From Haloplasma contractile SSD-17B (lineage in GTDB: Bacteria; Bacillota_I; Bacilli_A; Haloplasmatales; Haloplasmataceae): a stretch of 64,000 nucleotides of DNA. The notes under the pieces were generated by a model. The model had not been told where the DNA came from and did not search any database. It worked only from the letters and a program-made list of their open reading frames with translations. Positions 1-11,492 of this stretch are shown here, in pieces. The translations under genes and the position numbers were made by a program. The stretch covers positions 248,001 to 312,000 of the forward strand of contig NZ_AFNU02000004.1 in assembly GCF_000215935.2 (NCBI RefSeq), in the 5' to 3' direction. The first letter of the stretch is position 1. Each line of letters opens with the position of its first letter.

Positions 1-305
1 TTTGGGATATAATCGTCAACTTTTAAGGAATATCCTTTTAAGGCATCTTGGTCACTAGAGAGTGCTGTTAACATTACAATAGGAACATCAGATTCTTCTC
101 TAATTTGTTTTACAACTTCCCAACCATCTAATTTAGGCATCATGACATCTACACATATACAATTATATTGATTTATTTTGAATAGGTTAATGCCTTCTAG
201 GCCATCATATGCGTTGTCAACATTAAAACCTTCTTTTTTAAAATAAGCAGTTACTACATTTTGTAATTGTTTTTCATCTTCTATAATTAGTACTTTATAT
301 GACAA
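1..305 (-). CDS. Response regulator, receiver domain (partial, cut by window edge)
   Basis: Two-component response regulator; only the first ~101 residues lie in the window, so the output domain and the target genes are unknown. Reading the complement gives the acidic pocket LIIEDE at residues 6-11, the phosphoacceptor Asp53 in VDVMMP, Thr80 in MLTA and the DDYIP segment just before the conserved Lys. This is the pattern of the OmpR/PhoB type, but that subclass cannot be confirmed without the C-terminus. The TTG at 305 has GGTGA five to six bases upstream; an in-frame GTG at 314 is the alternative start. It is divergent from the ywiB-argS operon. The receiver call is firm, the start is not. 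Confidence 0.85.
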   Translation of the reverse strand, partial: MSYKVLIIEDEKQLQNVVTAYFKKEGFNVDNAYDGLEGINLFKINQYNCICVDVMMPKLDGWEVVKQIREESDVPIVMLTALSSDQDALKGYSLKVDDYIP

Positions 306-554
306 AGTATTCACCAACTTTCAAACTTTTTTAAATTTTTAAGGTGGAAATATTGTTCTTATGTATATAATATCATATTAATTTATATTTGATTAACGAT
401 TTATCTTTATTTTTTAAATAAATAACTTGAAATTATCATAATCTTTTATATAATTTAAGATAATTGCTTAATATAAATATAAGAAAAAACACTTTATTAT
501 TGTGTCCATTATGTTATAATTAATTAGAAATTGATACCAAGGATTGGTGAGTAG

Positions 555-971
555 ATGATTAAAGATATAGGTATAACATTTAAAATGAAAATTAGTCAAA
601 ATGGTGATACCGAAGAAATTAACTTTGATGCAAATGCCAAGTTATTAAAAAAGAGAGATACATACTATTTAAAATTTAAAGAACCAGTGATTGATGGGCC
701 AGGATATAATGATACATTATTTATAATGACACAAGATTCTATTACAATCGAACGTCAAGGTCAGGTTAAGATGAGTCAAGACTATAAAATAAATCAACAT
801 TGTATTGGTACCTACAAAAACAATTACATAGAAACTCCCATAACAACTTACACAAATGCTTATCTGTTTAATAAACGAAGACTTTATCTAAACTATAACA
901 TGATTATTAATAAAGAAAATGTAGGACAGTATGAGATGGAAGTAAACTTTAAAGGAGACGATCAGATATGA
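555..971 (+). CDS. ywiB: DUF1934 family protein, YwiB-like
   Basis: Small beta-rich protein of 138 residues resembling YwiB (DUF1934, predicted calycin-like barrel); its biochemical role is unknown. The assignment rests on length, the alternating polar/hydrophobic strand pattern (for example residues 96-130) and position: in Bacillus ywiB sits directly by argS. The start follows GGTGAGTAG. Its TGA stop overlaps the argS ATG (ATGA), so the two are translationally coupled and probably one transcript. No signal peptide or membrane segment is seen. A TATAAT at 515-520 is a plausible -10 element for the operon, but no good -35 was found. Confidence 0.75.
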   Translation: MIKDIGITFKMKISQNGDTEEINFDANAKLLKKRDTYYLKFKEPVIDGPGYNDTLFIMTQDSITIERQGQVKMSQDYKINQHCIGTYKNNYIETPITTYTNAYLFNKRRLYLNYNMIINKENVGQYEMEVNFKGDDQI

Positions 972-2629
972 ACTCAGTGTTAGAACTACAAGGTCATATT
1001 AAGAATCATATTAAAGAGATTCTAATTGACTATGGATATGTAGGAGAAGACTTTGAAGTAGTACTTGAAGAACCAAGTAATAAAGAGAATGGAGACTACT
1101 CTACCAATTGTGCAATGCAACTAGCAAAAGTAGCCAGAAAAGCGCCAAGAAAAATAGCAGAAGAAATTGTTGAAAAATTTAATAAAGAAAATTATTTTGT
1201 TTATAATATAGATATTGCAGGGCCTGGTTTTATTAACTTCTATCTTAATCAAACTATTTTAACTACTATTATAAAAGAAGTATTAAATAATGAAAAGACA
1301 TATGGAAGAAGTTTTTTTGGAAAGGGAGAAAAAATAAATATTGAGTTTGTCTCTGCTAATCCAACTGGAGATTTACACTTAGGACATGCAAGAGGAGCTG
1401 CTATTGGTGATACGTTAAGTAGAATACTAGATGCTGCAGGATATGACGTTACTCGTGAGTATTACATTAATGACGCAGGAAAACAAATTCACAACTTAGC
1501 ATTATCAACAATTGCAAGATATTTACAACAATTAGGCAAAGAGGCTGAGATGCCAGAAGATGGTTACCATGGACAAGATATTATTGATATCGCGAATAAC
1601 TTAGTAAGACAGTTTGGTGAAAAGTATATAGAAGAATCTGAAGAACGATATGATTTATTTAAAAACTATGCATTAACATATGAACTTGAGAAAATAAAAC
1701 ATGATTTAGCTAAATTTGCCGTTCATTTTGATGTGTGGTCAAGTGAACAAGCCTTATACGAGCAAAATAAAATACCTCTAGCAATTGAAAAACTCGAGAA
1801 TAAAGGCTATCTATATGAAGAAGATGGTGCTTTATGGTTTAAATCAACAGCCTTTAAAGATGATAAAGATCGAGTTTTAAGAAAAAGTGATGGGTCTTTA
1901 ACATATTTCACACCTGATATTGCATATCATATTGATAAGTTAGAGCGTGGATTTAGTAAATTAATAAACGTATTAGGTGCTGATCACCATGGATATGTTC
2001 CTAGATTAAAATCAGCAATAGAATGCTTAACGGGTGACTCTGAAAAATTAGAGGTAACCATTATACAGATGGTTAGACTGATGAAAAATGGGAAAGAATA
2101 TAAAATGTCTAAGCGTTCTGGAAATGCATTAACAATAAGAGATATAGTAGAAGAAGTAGGAACAGATGCCGTGAGATATTTCTTTGCAATGAGAAGTTCC
2201 GATTCACAAATGGATTTTGATGTTGACTTAGCAACTAAAAAGTCGAATGAAAATCCTGTTTATTATGCTCAATATGCACATGCAAGAATATCAAGTATTT
2301 TAAGTCAGGCAAAAGAACAAGGTCTCACTGTTACATCAAAAGATCAGTATAGCCTAATCACATCAGATAAAGCTTACGATGTTTTGAAGAAAGTAGCAGA
2401 ATTTCCTAGAGTTGTTCAAGACTCCGCATGTAAGAGACTACCGCATAGAATAACAAATTATATTAATGAACTAGCTTCTCTTTTCCATAGTTTCTACAAC
2501 GCAGAAAAAGTAATAGATTTAGAACAGGTTGAGAAGTCTGAAGAATTACTTGCTTTAATAAAATCAACGCAAATTACAATTAAGAACTCACTAGCATTAA
2601 TTGGTGTTAGTGCACCTTATAAAATGTAA
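968..2629 (+). CDS. argS: Arginyl-tRNA synthetase
   Basis: Class I aminoacyl-tRNA synthetase that charges tRNA-Arg in the cytoplasm. At 553 residues it has the normal bacterial length. The N-terminal ~110 residues form the Add-1 domain that recognises the tRNA D-loop. The catalytic Rossmann domain opens with SANPTGDLHLGHARGA, containing the HIGH-type signature HLGH. The KMSKS loop is present as KMSKRSG, followed by the all-helical anticodon-binding domain up to the usual C-terminal PYKM-type end. Translation is coupled to ywiB through an ATGA overlap and rpoE follows 17 bases later, as in a Bacillus-like operon. Confidence 0.98.
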   Translation: MNSVLELQGHIKNHIKEILIDYGYVGEDFEVVLEEPSNKENGDYSTNCAMQLAKVARKAPRKIAEEIVEKFNKENYFVYNIDIAGPGFINFYLNQTILTTIIKEVLNNEKTYGRSFFGKGEKINIEFVSANPTGDLHLGHARGAAIGDTLSRILDAAGYDVTREYYINDAGKQIHNLALSTIARYLQQLGKEAEMPEDGYHGQDIIDIANNLVRQFGEKYIEESEERYDLFKNYALTYELEKIKHDLAKFAVHFDVWSSEQALYEQNKIPLAIEKLENKGYLYEEDGALWFKSTAFKDDKDRVLRKSDGSLTYFTPDIAYHIDKLERGFSKLINVLGADHHGYVPRLKSAIECLTGDSEKLEVTIIQMVRLMKNGKEYKMSKRSGNALTIRDIVEEVGTDAVRYFFAMRSSDSQMDFDVDLATKKSNENPVYYAQYAHARISSILSQAKEQGLTVTSKDQYSLITSDKAYDVLKKVAEFPRVVQDSACKRLPHRITNYINELASLFHSFYNAEKVIDLEQVEKSEELLALIKSTQITIKNSLALIGVSAPYKM

Positions 2630-2646
2630 TAGCCAGGAGGATTATG

Positions 2647-2976
2647 ATGAAACAGAAGAATTATGATAACAAGTCAATGATCGAGGTAGCTGAACTTTTG
2701 ATGCAAAGAAAGAAAACACCACAAAAATTTGATAAGATTGCACAAGAGGTAAGCGAACTAATGGGACTTAGTAGTGAAGAGTTTGTAGCAAGAAAATCAC
2801 GACTTTATGCAGATATAACACTAAGTGGTAAGTTTGTTAGTGTAGGAAGTGGAACGTGGGATCTTAAGAACCGTCAGAAATTTGAGTTAGGAGACTATCA
2901 CTTAGCAATAGAAGACGATGATGAAGAAGAAGAAGAGGATTACGATTATGATGATGACAGCGAAGACGATAATTAA
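2647..2976 (+). CDS. rpoE: DNA-directed RNA polymerase delta subunit
   Basis: Delta subunit of Gram-positive RNA polymerase, which reduces non-specific nucleic-acid binding and speeds enzyme recycling and the response to initiating NTP levels. Residues 1-75 form the folded HARE-HTH domain (WDLKNRQKF at its end). The tail is an extremely acidic, disordered run of Glu and Asp with interspersed Tyr. At ~109 residues it is shorter than the ~173 aa of B. subtilis, mainly in the acidic tail. AGGAGG at 2635-2640 favours the second ATG (2647) over the one at 2644. It lies between argS and pyrG, as in Bacillus. Confidence 0.93.
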   Translation: MKQKNYDNKSMIEVAELLMQRKKTPQKFDKIAQEVSELMGLSSEEFVARKSRLYADITLSGKFVSVGSGTWDLKNRQKFELGDYHLAIEDDDEEEEEDYDYDDDSEDDN

Positions 2977-3014
2977 TAGATAAAATTTCGATTTTACAAA
3001 ACATAAAAAAATAG

Positions 3015-3050
3015 TTGTAACTTTTTGTAAAATCTGATAGTATATTTAAG
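3015..3050 (+). promoter_or_regulatory. pyrG promoter with GGGC initial transcribed sequence
   Basis: TTGTAA (3015-3020), 17-base spacer, TAGTAT (3038-3043), with predicted +1 at G3050, so the transcript begins GGGCAC. In B. subtilis and relatives a pyrG transcript starting GGGC undergoes reiterative G addition when CTP is scarce. The promoter and start match that mechanism closely; the +1 is inferred from spacing. Confidence 0.75.
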
Positions 3051-3070
3051 GGCACTCAAAAAATAATATA

Positions 3071-3104
3071 GCTCTCCCATTATAAAAGGGAGGGCATTTT
3101 TTTT
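3071..3104 (+). terminator. pyrG leader attenuator (CTP-sensitive)
   Basis: GCTCTCCC (3071-3078) pairs with GGGAGGGC (3088-3095) and is followed by eight T: a strong intrinsic terminator only ~20 nt into the predicted pyrG transcript. The C/U-rich 5' arm is what a poly-G-extended 5' end (GGGG...C) would bind, forming the antiterminator. It can also end the ywiB-argS-rpoE transcript. Confidence 0.85.
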
Positions 3105-3156
3105 GTAATAATGTATTAAATATATAGGAAATGTTAAAATTAACAGCGAATATTAA

Positions 3157-4776
<1,620 letters not shown>

Positions 4777-4877
4777 TGAATCATATTTTAGATTCAATCA
4801 TCTCAGATACCCCTCATGGTAATTTTTCACATGATAAAAATACCGTTTACAAAATACATAAACTTTGAGATAATATT

Positions 4878-4920
4878 AAAGGTTTAAGTTTAAGATGGAT
4901 CTTAAGCTTGAACCTTTTAT
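4878..4920 (+). terminator. Long hairpin downstream of pyrG, probable terminator
   Basis: A 17-base 5' arm (4878-4894) pairs with 4901-4918 through two wobbles around the hexaloop ATGGAT, ending in CCTTTTAT. The U-tract is short, so termination is likely but not certain. Confidence 0.7.
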
Positions 4921-5092
4921 AAACATGAGTAGAGATTATAAGATTTTCCCCCTTTTATAAGAATACTATAGCAAACTAACGTTAATGTAGTATAATATAG
5001 TATAAGTATATTCAGAGACTTTTTCTAAATTTTTACATATAATAAGTATAGACTAAAAAATAAAATAGTAGTAATTGTGGTGGTGAGAGGTA

Positions 5093-5602
5093 ATGGGGAT
5101 ATTTAAAACAATAAAAAAATATGATCCAAGCATAAAACGAAACATTGAGATTTTATTATATCCGGGTATATACGCACTATTTTTTCATCGTATAGCACAT
5201 TTTTTATATAAAATAAAATTTTATTTTCTTGCTCGTCTTATTTCAACTATATCGCGGTTCTTAACAGCAATTGAGATTCACCCTGGAGCAAGAGTTGGAA
5301 AAGGTGTTTTTATAGATCATGGTATGGGAGTGGTAATAGGTGAAGAATCAATAATTGGGAATAATTGCCTTATTTATCAAGGGGTAACAATAGGTGGTTC
5401 TGGTAAAGGCGGAATTAAAAGGCGTCATCCTATTATTGGTGATAATGTTATTATAGGATCTGGGGCTAAAGTTCTTGGAGAAATCGAGATTAGCAACCAT
5501 GTAGTTATTGGTGCAAATAGTGTGGTAGTAAAAAACGTTGAACCTCATGTAACGGTAGCTGGGGTACCTGCAAAAGTAATTAACCAAAATCATATAAACT
5601 AG
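5093..5602 (+). CDS. cysE: Serine O-acetyltransferase
   Basis: Makes O-acetylserine from serine and acetyl-CoA, the first step of cysteine synthesis. 169 residues: a short helical N-terminus, then a left-handed beta-helix built of hexapeptide repeats, with the active-site motif [10 protein letters not shown] (His of the Asp-His pair) and the GGSGKGG...RHP loop. The end AGVPAK is typical. It is shorter than E. coli CysE (273 aa) and B. subtilis CysE (217 aa), lacking most of the N-terminal helical domain and the C-terminal tail that binds CysK, as in several clostridial forms. GGTGGTGAGAGG precedes the ATG. It converges on cysK, with a shared bidirectional terminator between them. Confidence 0.93.
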   Translation: MGIFKTIKKYDPSIKRNIEILLYPGIYALFFHRIAHFLYKIKFYFLARLISTISRFLTAIEIHPGARVGKGVFIDHGMGVVIGEESIIGNNCLIYQGVTIGGSGKGGIKRRHPIIGDNVIIGSGAKVLGEIEISNHVVIGANSVVVKNVEPHVTVAGVPAKVINQNHIN

Positions 5603-5615
5603 TTTTAAATAGAAG

Positions 5616-5654
5616 AAAAAGCGATCAACTTGATATGAGTTAATCGCTTTTTTT
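5616..5654. terminator. Bidirectional terminator between cysE and cysK
   Basis: AAAAAGCGATCAACT (5616-5630) pairs with AGTTAATCGCTTTTT with one mismatch. Poly-A on the left and poly-T on the right make it serve both convergent genes. Confidence 0.88.
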
Positions 5655-5666
5655 ATATACAATAAA

Positions 5667-6584
5667 TTATTGATCTCCAAACATTGTTGTTGATAAATAA
5701 CGTTCTCCGGTGTCACATATAATTGTTAATACTTTTTTTCCTTTTCCTAACTTTTTAGCAACTTCTATAGCAGCAAATACATTAGCTCCTGAAGAGATAC
5801 CTGATAGTATTCCCTCTTTATATGCTAAATCCCTTGAAGTACCGAAGGCAATATCGTTATCTACTCGGATTACGTCATCATAAATATCAGTATTTAATAT
5901 GCTTGGAACAAATCCAGCACCAATACCTTGAATTTTATGTGGTCCAGGTCCTTCGCCTGATAACACAGCAGAATCATTTGGTTCAACAGCATATACCTTT
6001 ATATCATTAAAATGATTTTTAAGTGTTTCACCTGTTCCTGTAATCGTTCCACCAGTACCAATTCCCGCAACAAACGCATCTAAAGAATCAAAATCGTTTA
6101 TAATCTCTTGTCCAGTTGTATTACGATGAATTAAAGGATTTGCTGGATTATCAAACTGATGTAGTGGTATATAATTCTCATTTTGCTCTACTAATTCATT
6201 TGTTTTATCAACAGCGCCCTTCATTCCCTTGGCACCTTCTGTTAAAACTAATTCTGTTCCAAAAGCTTTTAAAATTTTACGCCTTTCAATACTCATTGTA
6301 TCTGGCATCACTAATACACACTTGTACCCCTTTGCCGCAGCAACCATTGCCACTCCAATCCCAGTATTCCCACTTGTTGGTTCAATAATAACTGAATCTT
6401 TAGTTAAATCACCATTTTCTTCAGCTCGTTCAATCATTGCTTTAGCTATACGATCTTTTACACTGGATGTAGGATTGAAAAATTCTATTTTAACATAAAC
6501 ATCTGCCATATCCCCTGAAACAAGATGATTAAGTTTTACAATTGGTGTATTTCCAATTGTATCAATAATATTACTATAAATCAT
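5667..6584 (-). CDS. cysK: Cysteine synthase (O-acetylserine sulfhydrylase)
   Basis: PLP-dependent fold type II enzyme that replaces the acetyl group of O-acetylserine with sulfide to give cysteine. The PLP lysine is Lys43 in PTSSVKDR; the substrate loop EPTSGNTG and the phosphate-binding GTGGTITG are both present. 305 residues from the ATG at 6584, which has AAGGAG (6593-6598) eight bases upstream; an in-frame GTG at 6593 overlaps that site and is rejected. It is paired with cysE, so the two steps from serine to cysteine lie together, transcribed convergently rather than as an operon. Confidence 0.96.
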   Translation of the reverse strand: MIYSNIIDTIGNTPIVKLNHLVSGDMADVYVKIEFFNPTSSVKDRIAKAMIERAEENGDLTKDSVIIEPTSGNTGIGVAMVAAAKGYKCVLVMPDTMSIERRKILKAFGTELVLTEGAKGMKGAVDKTNELVEQNENYIPLHQFDNPANPLIHRNTTGQEIINDFDSLDAFVAGIGTGGTITGTGETLKNHFNDIKVYAVEPNDSAVLSGEGPGPHKIQGIGAGFVPSILNTDIYDDVIRVDNDIAFGTSRDLAYKEGILSGISSGANVFAAIEVAKKLGKGKKVLTIICDTGERYLSTTMFGDQ

Positions 6585-6749
6585 AATACTCACTCCTTCT
6601 CTTTTATTATTAACAGTTACTGTAAAATAATGAGACTATTAATATTATAGTAATAAATGTAAATTTTTACAAATAATATGATAATAGTTGGTAAAAATAA
6701 AAAAAAGTGGTATTATATTAATGAAATTTAAATAGGAGGTCGTTTAGTT

Positions 6750-7619
6750 ATGCCATTAGTTAATATGTCAGTAATGCTTAACAAAGCAAAACAAGGAAAA
6801 TACGCAGTAGGACAATTCAATATTAATAACTTAGAGTGGACACAGGCTATCTTAGAGGCAGCTGAGGAGAAACAATCGCCAGTGATCCTAGGAGTATCTG
6901 AAGGTGCAGCACGTTACATGGGTGGATTCTATACAATAGTTAATATTGTTGAAGGTCTTCTAGTAGATATGAACATTACAGTTCCTGTTGCTATTCATTT
7001 AGATCATGGTTCAAGCTATGAAAAATGTGTTGAAGCAATAGAGGGTGGATTCACATCTGTTATGATAGATGCATCTCATGATCCTGTTGAGCAAAACATT
7101 GAAACAACAAGTAAAGTTGTAGAATATGCACATTCTCATGGTGTATCAGTTGAAGCTGAACTTGGTACAGTTGGTGGACAAGAAGACGACGTAATTGGAG
7201 ACGTTATGTATGCTGATAAGGATGAGTGTGTTGAATTAGTTAAGCAGACAGGTATCGATTGCTTAGCCCCTGCATTAGGTTCAGTACACGGACCTTACAA
7301 AGGTGAACCTAACTTAGGGTTTAAAGAAATGGAAGAAATCAAAAATGCTACAAATACTCCATTAGTACTTCATGGTGGTACAGGTATTCCAGATGAGCAA
7401 ATTAAGCGTGCTATTGATTGTGGAACATGTAAAATTAATGTTAACACAGAAAATCAAATTGAATGGACTAAAGTGACTCGTCAGGTATTAGAAAATGATA
7501 AAGATGTTTATGATCCAAGAAAAGTTATCGGGCCAGGTAAGAAGGCAATTACAGAAGTTGTTAAAACGAAAATTGAAGTATTCGGTTCTGCAGGAAAAGC
7601 AAACGATTTTCTTCACTAA
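6750..7619 (+). CDS. fbaA: Fructose-1,6-bisphosphate aldolase, class II
   Basis: Zinc-dependent glycolytic aldolase that interconverts fructose-1,6-bisphosphate with DHAP and glyceraldehyde-3-phosphate. 289 residues; it begins [24 protein letters not shown]. The family signatures are present: HLDHGSS (Asp catalyst and zinc His), [21 protein letters not shown] and the zinc-binding HGPYKG region. GGAGG lies ten bases before the ATG. In Bacillus fbaA also follows pyrG (with spo0F between); here cysE/cysK occupy that position and spo0F is absent. Confidence 0.98.
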   Translation: MPLVNMSVMLNKAKQGKYAVGQFNINNLEWTQAILEAAEEKQSPVILGVSEGAARYMGGFYTIVNIVEGLLVDMNITVPVAIHLDHGSSYEKCVEAIEGGFTSVMIDASHDPVEQNIETTSKVVEYAHSHGVSVEAELGTVGGQEDDVIGDVMYADKDECVELVKQTGIDCLAPALGSVHGPYKGEPNLGFKEMEEIKNATNTPLVLHGGTGIPDEQIKRAIDCGTCKINVNTENQIEWTKVTRQVLENDKDVYDPRKVIGPGKKAITEVVKTKIEVFGSAGKANDFLH

Positions 7620-7630
7620 TAGATAAATTA

Positions 7631-7670
7631 GAAGTTCTCCAGGTTTTATAGCCTGTGAGAGCTTTTTTTT
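7631..7670 (+). terminator. fbaA terminator
   Basis: AGTTCTCCAGG pairs with CCTGTGAGAGCT (one bulge, one wobble) around TTTTATAG, followed by an eight-T run. Confidence 0.85.
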
Positions 7671-7788
7671 GAATTAGTATATTGATGTTTTTTAAATTTT
7701 ATTTTTAACAATCGTGTATATAGTGTTCGTATCTAAATAATAGTCTCATAGATTTTTATCAAAAATGTAAATTAATGTAGTAATGCAC

Positions 7789-7817
7789 TTTAAAAAAATC
7801 CGGATATGCTATATAAT
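7789..7817 (+). promoter_or_regulatory. Candidate promoter of the FAD gene-purA unit
   Basis: TTTAAA (7789-7794), 17-base spacer, TATAAT (7812-7817). The predicted start near 7824 leaves a ~160-nt leader before the CDS. Confidence 0.55.
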
Positions 7818-7823
7818 AACTAT

Positions 7824-7930
7824 GTCAAAAAATAAATAATCTTTAATTGTTAAGTGTATGCCAATGTGTAATCATCACCTAACACATTAATAGGATTTCT
7901 GCACCTAATGGGTGCTTTTATTTTTTTTCA
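7824..7930 (+). promoter_or_regulatory. Structured leader with terminator, unassigned cis-regulatory RNA candidate
   Basis: A perfect 7-bp stem AATGTGT/ACACATT (7863-7869 with 7882-7888) encloses a 12-base loop containing CACCTAA. A terminator hairpin GCACC/GGTGC (7901-7915) with a T-rich tail follows. CACCTAA recurs in the terminator arm, so GGTG could pair with either copy, giving two alternative folds. It matches no riboswitch class I recognise; a small independent RNA is the alternative. Confidence 0.4.
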
Positions 7931-7987
7931 CTAAGGATGATTGAGAATACTTTAAAGTTTTCATATATAATCTAAGGAGTGGTGAAT

Positions 7988-9400
7988 GTGATATACGATG
8001 TTATTGTTGTAGGAGCAGGTCCAGCTGGAATTTTTACGTGTTATGAATTGATGTTGAAAAATCCAAATTTAAATGTAGTTTTAATTGATAAGGGATTAGA
8101 CATTTACAAACGTAGATGCCCAATACTTGAAAAAAAGATTGAAAAGTGCCCTGTAAATAAAGAAGGTATAGCAGGTTGTTTCCCTGCCTGTTCTATAACA
8201 AATGGTTTTGGTGGGGCAGGAGCATATTCTGATGGTAAATTTAATATTACACACGAGTTCGGTGGTTGGATGACAGAATATTTACCTGAAGATGACGTTT
8301 GGGATCTCATTCGCTATGTTGACAGTATTAATTTAAAACATGGAGCCACTGAAGATATTACAGACCCTTATACAGAGCAAGTTAAAAATATAGAAAGACG
8401 TGGATATGCAGTAGGATTAAAACTTCTACGTGCTAAATTACGTCACCTAGGTACAGAGCAAAATTTAGAGATATTAAAGAGTATATTTGAAGAAATGAAA
8501 GACCATATAACGTATATGTTTAAAACAGAGGTAGAAGACTTAATAATAGATCAACATACAATTAAAGGTGTATCTTTGAAAAATGGAGAAAAAATTAAGG
8601 CAGAAAAGGTAGTAATCGTACCAGGACGTGATGGTTCAAGTTGGTTAACAAAATTAATGAAAAAAAATAATGTTCCAATGACGAACAACCAAGTGGACAT
8701 TGGTGTTCGAGTTGAAACCAATGACATTATAATGGATGAAATTAATGAACATTTATATGAAGGTAAATTTATGTTTAGAACGAGTGTTGGCACGACGGTT
8801 AGGACATTCTGTTCGAATCCATCAGGTCACGTAGTAGTTGAAAACCATTCAGGAACAATGCTTGCAAATGGGCATGCATATAAGGACCCTAAGTTAGGAA
8901 GTCAAAACACTAACTTTGCACTTTTAGTATCTCATACATTTGAAGAACCATTTGATAAACCAAATGAATATGCGCATGAGGTATCTCAACTTGCAAATAA
9001 GTTATCAAATGGATCCATTATTGTTCAAAAATATGGTGATATTTTAATGGGAAGACGTACTACAGAGAAGAGATTGAAGGAAGGATTTGTCTCACCTACA
9101 CTAAAAGAAGCAGTACCCGGTGATTTGGGATTAGTTCTTCCGTATAATACAATGAAATCACTAATTGAAATGACAGATGCACTAGACCATGTAACACCTG
9201 GTATTGCATCAGAACACACTTTGTTTTATGGAGTAGAAGCAAAATTTTATTCAGCAAGACCAAAAGTCACGAATCAATTTGAAACAACAATAAAAGGACT
9301 ATATGTTGGTGGCGATGGAGCCGGTATTACTCGTGGATTGGCACAGGCAGGTGCTAATGGTGTTTGTATAGCACGAGACATTATTTTGCAAACAAGCTAA
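7988..9400 (+). CDS. FAD-dependent dehydrogenase (COG2509-like)
   Basis: Flavoprotein of 470 residues with an N-terminal Rossmann FAD-binding motif VVGAGPAG (residue ~7 on), a cysteine-rich loop ([23 protein letters not shown] spans it), the [10 protein letters not shown] segment and a C-terminal [18 protein letters not shown] that closes the FAD site. This is the uncharacterised FAD-dependent dehydrogenase family seen in many Firmicutes; substrate unknown. The GTG at 7988 lies 8 bases after AAGGAG (7974-7979), preferred over GTG at 7979 and 7982, which are too close. purA starts 38 bases after the stop with no terminator between, so the pair is probably co-transcribed. The structured leader may control both. 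Confidence 0.85.
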   Translation: MIYDVIVVGAGPAGIFTCYELMLKNPNLNVVLIDKGLDIYKRRCPILEKKIEKCPVNKEGIAGCFPACSITNGFGGAGAYSDGKFNITHEFGGWMTEYLPEDDVWDLIRYVDSINLKHGATEDITDPYTEQVKNIERRGYAVGLKLLRAKLRHLGTEQNLEILKSIFEEMKDHITYMFKTEVEDLIIDQHTIKGVSLKNGEKIKAEKVVIVPGRDGSSWLTKLMKKNNVPMTNNQVDIGVRVETNDIIMDEINEHLYEGKFMFRTSVGTTVRTFCSNPSGHVVVENHSGTMLANGHAYKDPKLGSQNTNFALLVSHTFEEPFDKPNEYAHEVSQLANKLSNGSIIVQKYGDILMGRRTTEKRLKEGFVSPTLKEAVPGDLGLVLPYNTMKSLIEMTDALDHVTPGIASEHTLFYGVEAKFYSARPKVTNQFETTIKGLYVGGDGAGITRGLAQAGANGVCIARDIILQTS

Positions 9401-9438
9401 ATATTTATAGTAAACGATATAAAATGGAGGTTTTAAAA

Positions 9439-10719
9439 GTGGCAAAATCAGTAGTAGTAGTAGGAACGCAATGGGGAGATGAAGGAAAGGGTAAAATCAC
9501 AGAATTCTTATCTGAAAAAGCAGATTACGTCGTCCGATACCAAGGTGGTAATAATGCAGGTCATACAATTGAATTTAATAATGAACAATTCAAATTAAGA
9601 CTAATTCCATCTGGTATTTTTAGAGCTGAAAAAGTTATCTTAGGTAATGGTATGGTAATTAACCCTGAATCATTAATTGAAGAAATGAGTTACCTAAATG
9701 AAAGAGGAATTAACACAGATCACATTAGAATTTCTAATCGAGCCCATGTGATCCTACCTTATCATATCGAAATGGATGGATTACAAGAAGAGCTAAAAAA
9801 AGATAAGAAAGTTGGAACAACTAAAAGGGGAATAGGTCCTTGCTATACAGATAAGTATGCTAGAGTCGGTATTCGTATAGGAGAACTAATTAACAAAAAA
9901 ATATTTAAAACAAAACTTGAAGCGACTTTAACCGAAAAAAATGAAATTTTAAGTAAATACAACAAACCAACGTTTGATTTAGATGAACTATATACTAAGT
10001 ACTGTAAACTAGCGGATCAGATTCGCCCATTTGTATCAGATACATCATACGAACTAGATCTCGCTTATAATAATGGAAAACGAGTTTTATTTGAAGGTGC
10101 TCAAGGTGTAATGTTAGATATTGACCATGGAACTTATCCATATGTAACGTCTTCAAATCCTAGTGCAGGCGCAGTCACAGTAGGTGCTGGTGTAGGTCCT
10201 ACAAAGATTGGTGAAGTTATAGGGGTAGTTAAGGCTTACTCTACACGTGTAGGAGAAGGTGCATTTCCTACCGAGTTTACAGGTGAGGTTTCAGAACAAA
10301 TTCGAACAGTTGGTCGCGAATATGGTACCGTTACAGGACGACCTCGTCGTATCGGATGGTTTGACGGAGTAATCGTATCCCATACACGTCGTGTAAGTGG
10401 ATTGACGGGTCTATCAATAAACTTACTTGACGTCTTATCTGAGATTGATACACTTAAAGTATGTACAGCCTATGAATTAAATGGAGAAAAAATTGCGTAT
10501 GTACCATCTACTGTTGAGGAATTTGAGTCTTGTGTTCCAGTCTATGAAGAACTTCCGGGTTGGGATGAAGATTTAACATCTGTAAGACGCTATGATGACC
10601 TCCCTGAAAATGCAAAACGCTATATTAAGAAAATAGAGGAAGTAACAAGTGTACCAGTTAAAATAATAAGTGTAGGTCCAGATCGAGAACAGACTATTAT
10701 ATTAGAGGAAATTTTATAA
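9439..10719 (+). CDS. purA: Adenylosuccinate synthetase
   Basis: GTP-dependent ligation of IMP with aspartate, the first committed step to AMP. The protein starts [19 protein letters not shown] with the GDEGKGK P-loop, then has the GNNAGHT loop, the R...KRGIGPCY segment and the C-terminal GPDREQT guanine-contact region; 426 residues. The GTG at 9439 follows GGAGG (9427-9431 area) by eight bases; ATG codons further upstream would place the ribosome site inside the gene. It supplies the product that purB (18.8 kb) cleaves. Confidence 0.97.
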   Translation: MAKSVVVVGTQWGDEGKGKITEFLSEKADYVVRYQGGNNAGHTIEFNNEQFKLRLIPSGIFRAEKVILGNGMVINPESLIEEMSYLNERGINTDHIRISNRAHVILPYHIEMDGLQEELKKDKKVGTTKRGIGPCYTDKYARVGIRIGELINKKIFKTKLEATLTEKNEILSKYNKPTFDLDELYTKYCKLADQIRPFVSDTSYELDLAYNNGKRVLFEGAQGVMLDIDHGTYPYVTSSNPSAGAVTVGAGVGPTKIGEVIGVVKAYSTRVGEGAFPTEFTGEVSEQIRTVGREYGTVTGRPRRIGWFDGVIVSHTRRVSGLTGLSINLLDVLSEIDTLKVCTAYELNGEKIAYVPSTVEEFESCVPVYEELPGWDEDLTSVRRYDDLPENAKRYIKKIEEVTSVPVKIISVGPDREQTIILEEIL

Positions 10720-10727
10720 TAATAAAT

Positions 10728-10770
10728 AAGCATATAATTCAATTATGAATTATATGCTTCTCTTCTTTTA
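10728..10770 (+). terminator. purA terminator
   Basis: AAGCATATAATTC pairs perfectly with GAATTATATGCTT around AATTAT, followed by CTCTTCTTTT. Confidence 0.8.
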
Positions 10771-11085
10771 GGGTCTATTATTAAACGTACCATGAGTAAT
10801 TATAAATAATTCTAAATTAGATTATATAGATTAATCACTTCTTTACTCAAGATATAAAAGGTTGTTATTAATGACAATCTCTTTGAGTGTTTCATAGGCA
10901 GTGTAGGAGAGGTTGTTTCCATAATCGCTTACTCCATATGACAGATATCTGTTCTGTCACGCCTTAAACTATTGTCTACTAATTGTTCATAATTTTGCAC
11001 AAAATATACTTATGCATAAAGAGGTTTTGATATAGTCTAAGCGTCTTAATTTAAGAAAACAAGTCATATCTTTAAAATATCTAAA

Positions 11086-11099
11086 TGAAAACGATTTAA
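11086..11099 (+). promoter_or_regulatory. Candidate cre (CcpA) site
   Basis: TGAAAACGATTTAA agrees with the cre consensus TGWAARCGYTWNCW at all but two constrained positions. CcpA control of pfl is known in Gram-positives. No ccpA gene is in the window. Confidence 0.45.
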
Positions 11100-11153
11100 T
11101 TATTATATTAATTGCTAAAAAGAGAAAAATGTTATAAAATAAATGTGGAAATT

Positions 11154-11171
11154 TTGTAAAAAAAATAACAA
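11154..11171 (+). promoter_or_regulatory. Candidate Rex (NADH-sensing repressor) site
   Basis: TTGTAAAAAAAATAACAA matches 11 of 14 fixed positions of TTGTGAANNNNTTCACAA. Rex represses fermentative genes including pfl in other Firmicutes. The AT-rich background makes chance matches likely. Confidence 0.35.
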
Positions 11172-11492
11172 ACTTAAAAGTGAACTTTTATAAATAAATA
11201 CACCTTCTGTTACCTAATGGTTTTATTTTGTAAATTCCTATAAAAAGGTTGAATGAAGCTGTTCAATTAGGTGAAGTGATTTTTTTAGGTTTTCATACTT
11301 TTATACGAATAGTCATGGTAGGGATTAATAATATGAATCAGTATGACTACGTGACTAACTAAGTGTGTATAGGGTTCTATATTTAATACAAACTATCAAT
11401 AAAAGGTAGTTGTAGAAGAATCTTAATAAATGCTGTTCACATAAATAGAGAGTCAGATATAAACTATAAAACTCAATAAGGATGGTGTTAAC

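Larger units (their letters stand above)
10771..11492. other. Long intergenic region and leader upstream of split pfl operon
   Basis: No supportable gene in ~720 bases. It holds the control region of the formate-lyase operon: a cre-like site (11086-11099), a possible promoter TTGCTA-17-TAAAAT (11113-11141) and a Rex-box-like site (11154-11171), then a ~320-nt leader. Short complementary segments (ACCTAA near 11213 and TTAGGT near 11268) could fold within the leader, but no known riboswitch is recognised. Confidence 0.5.
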
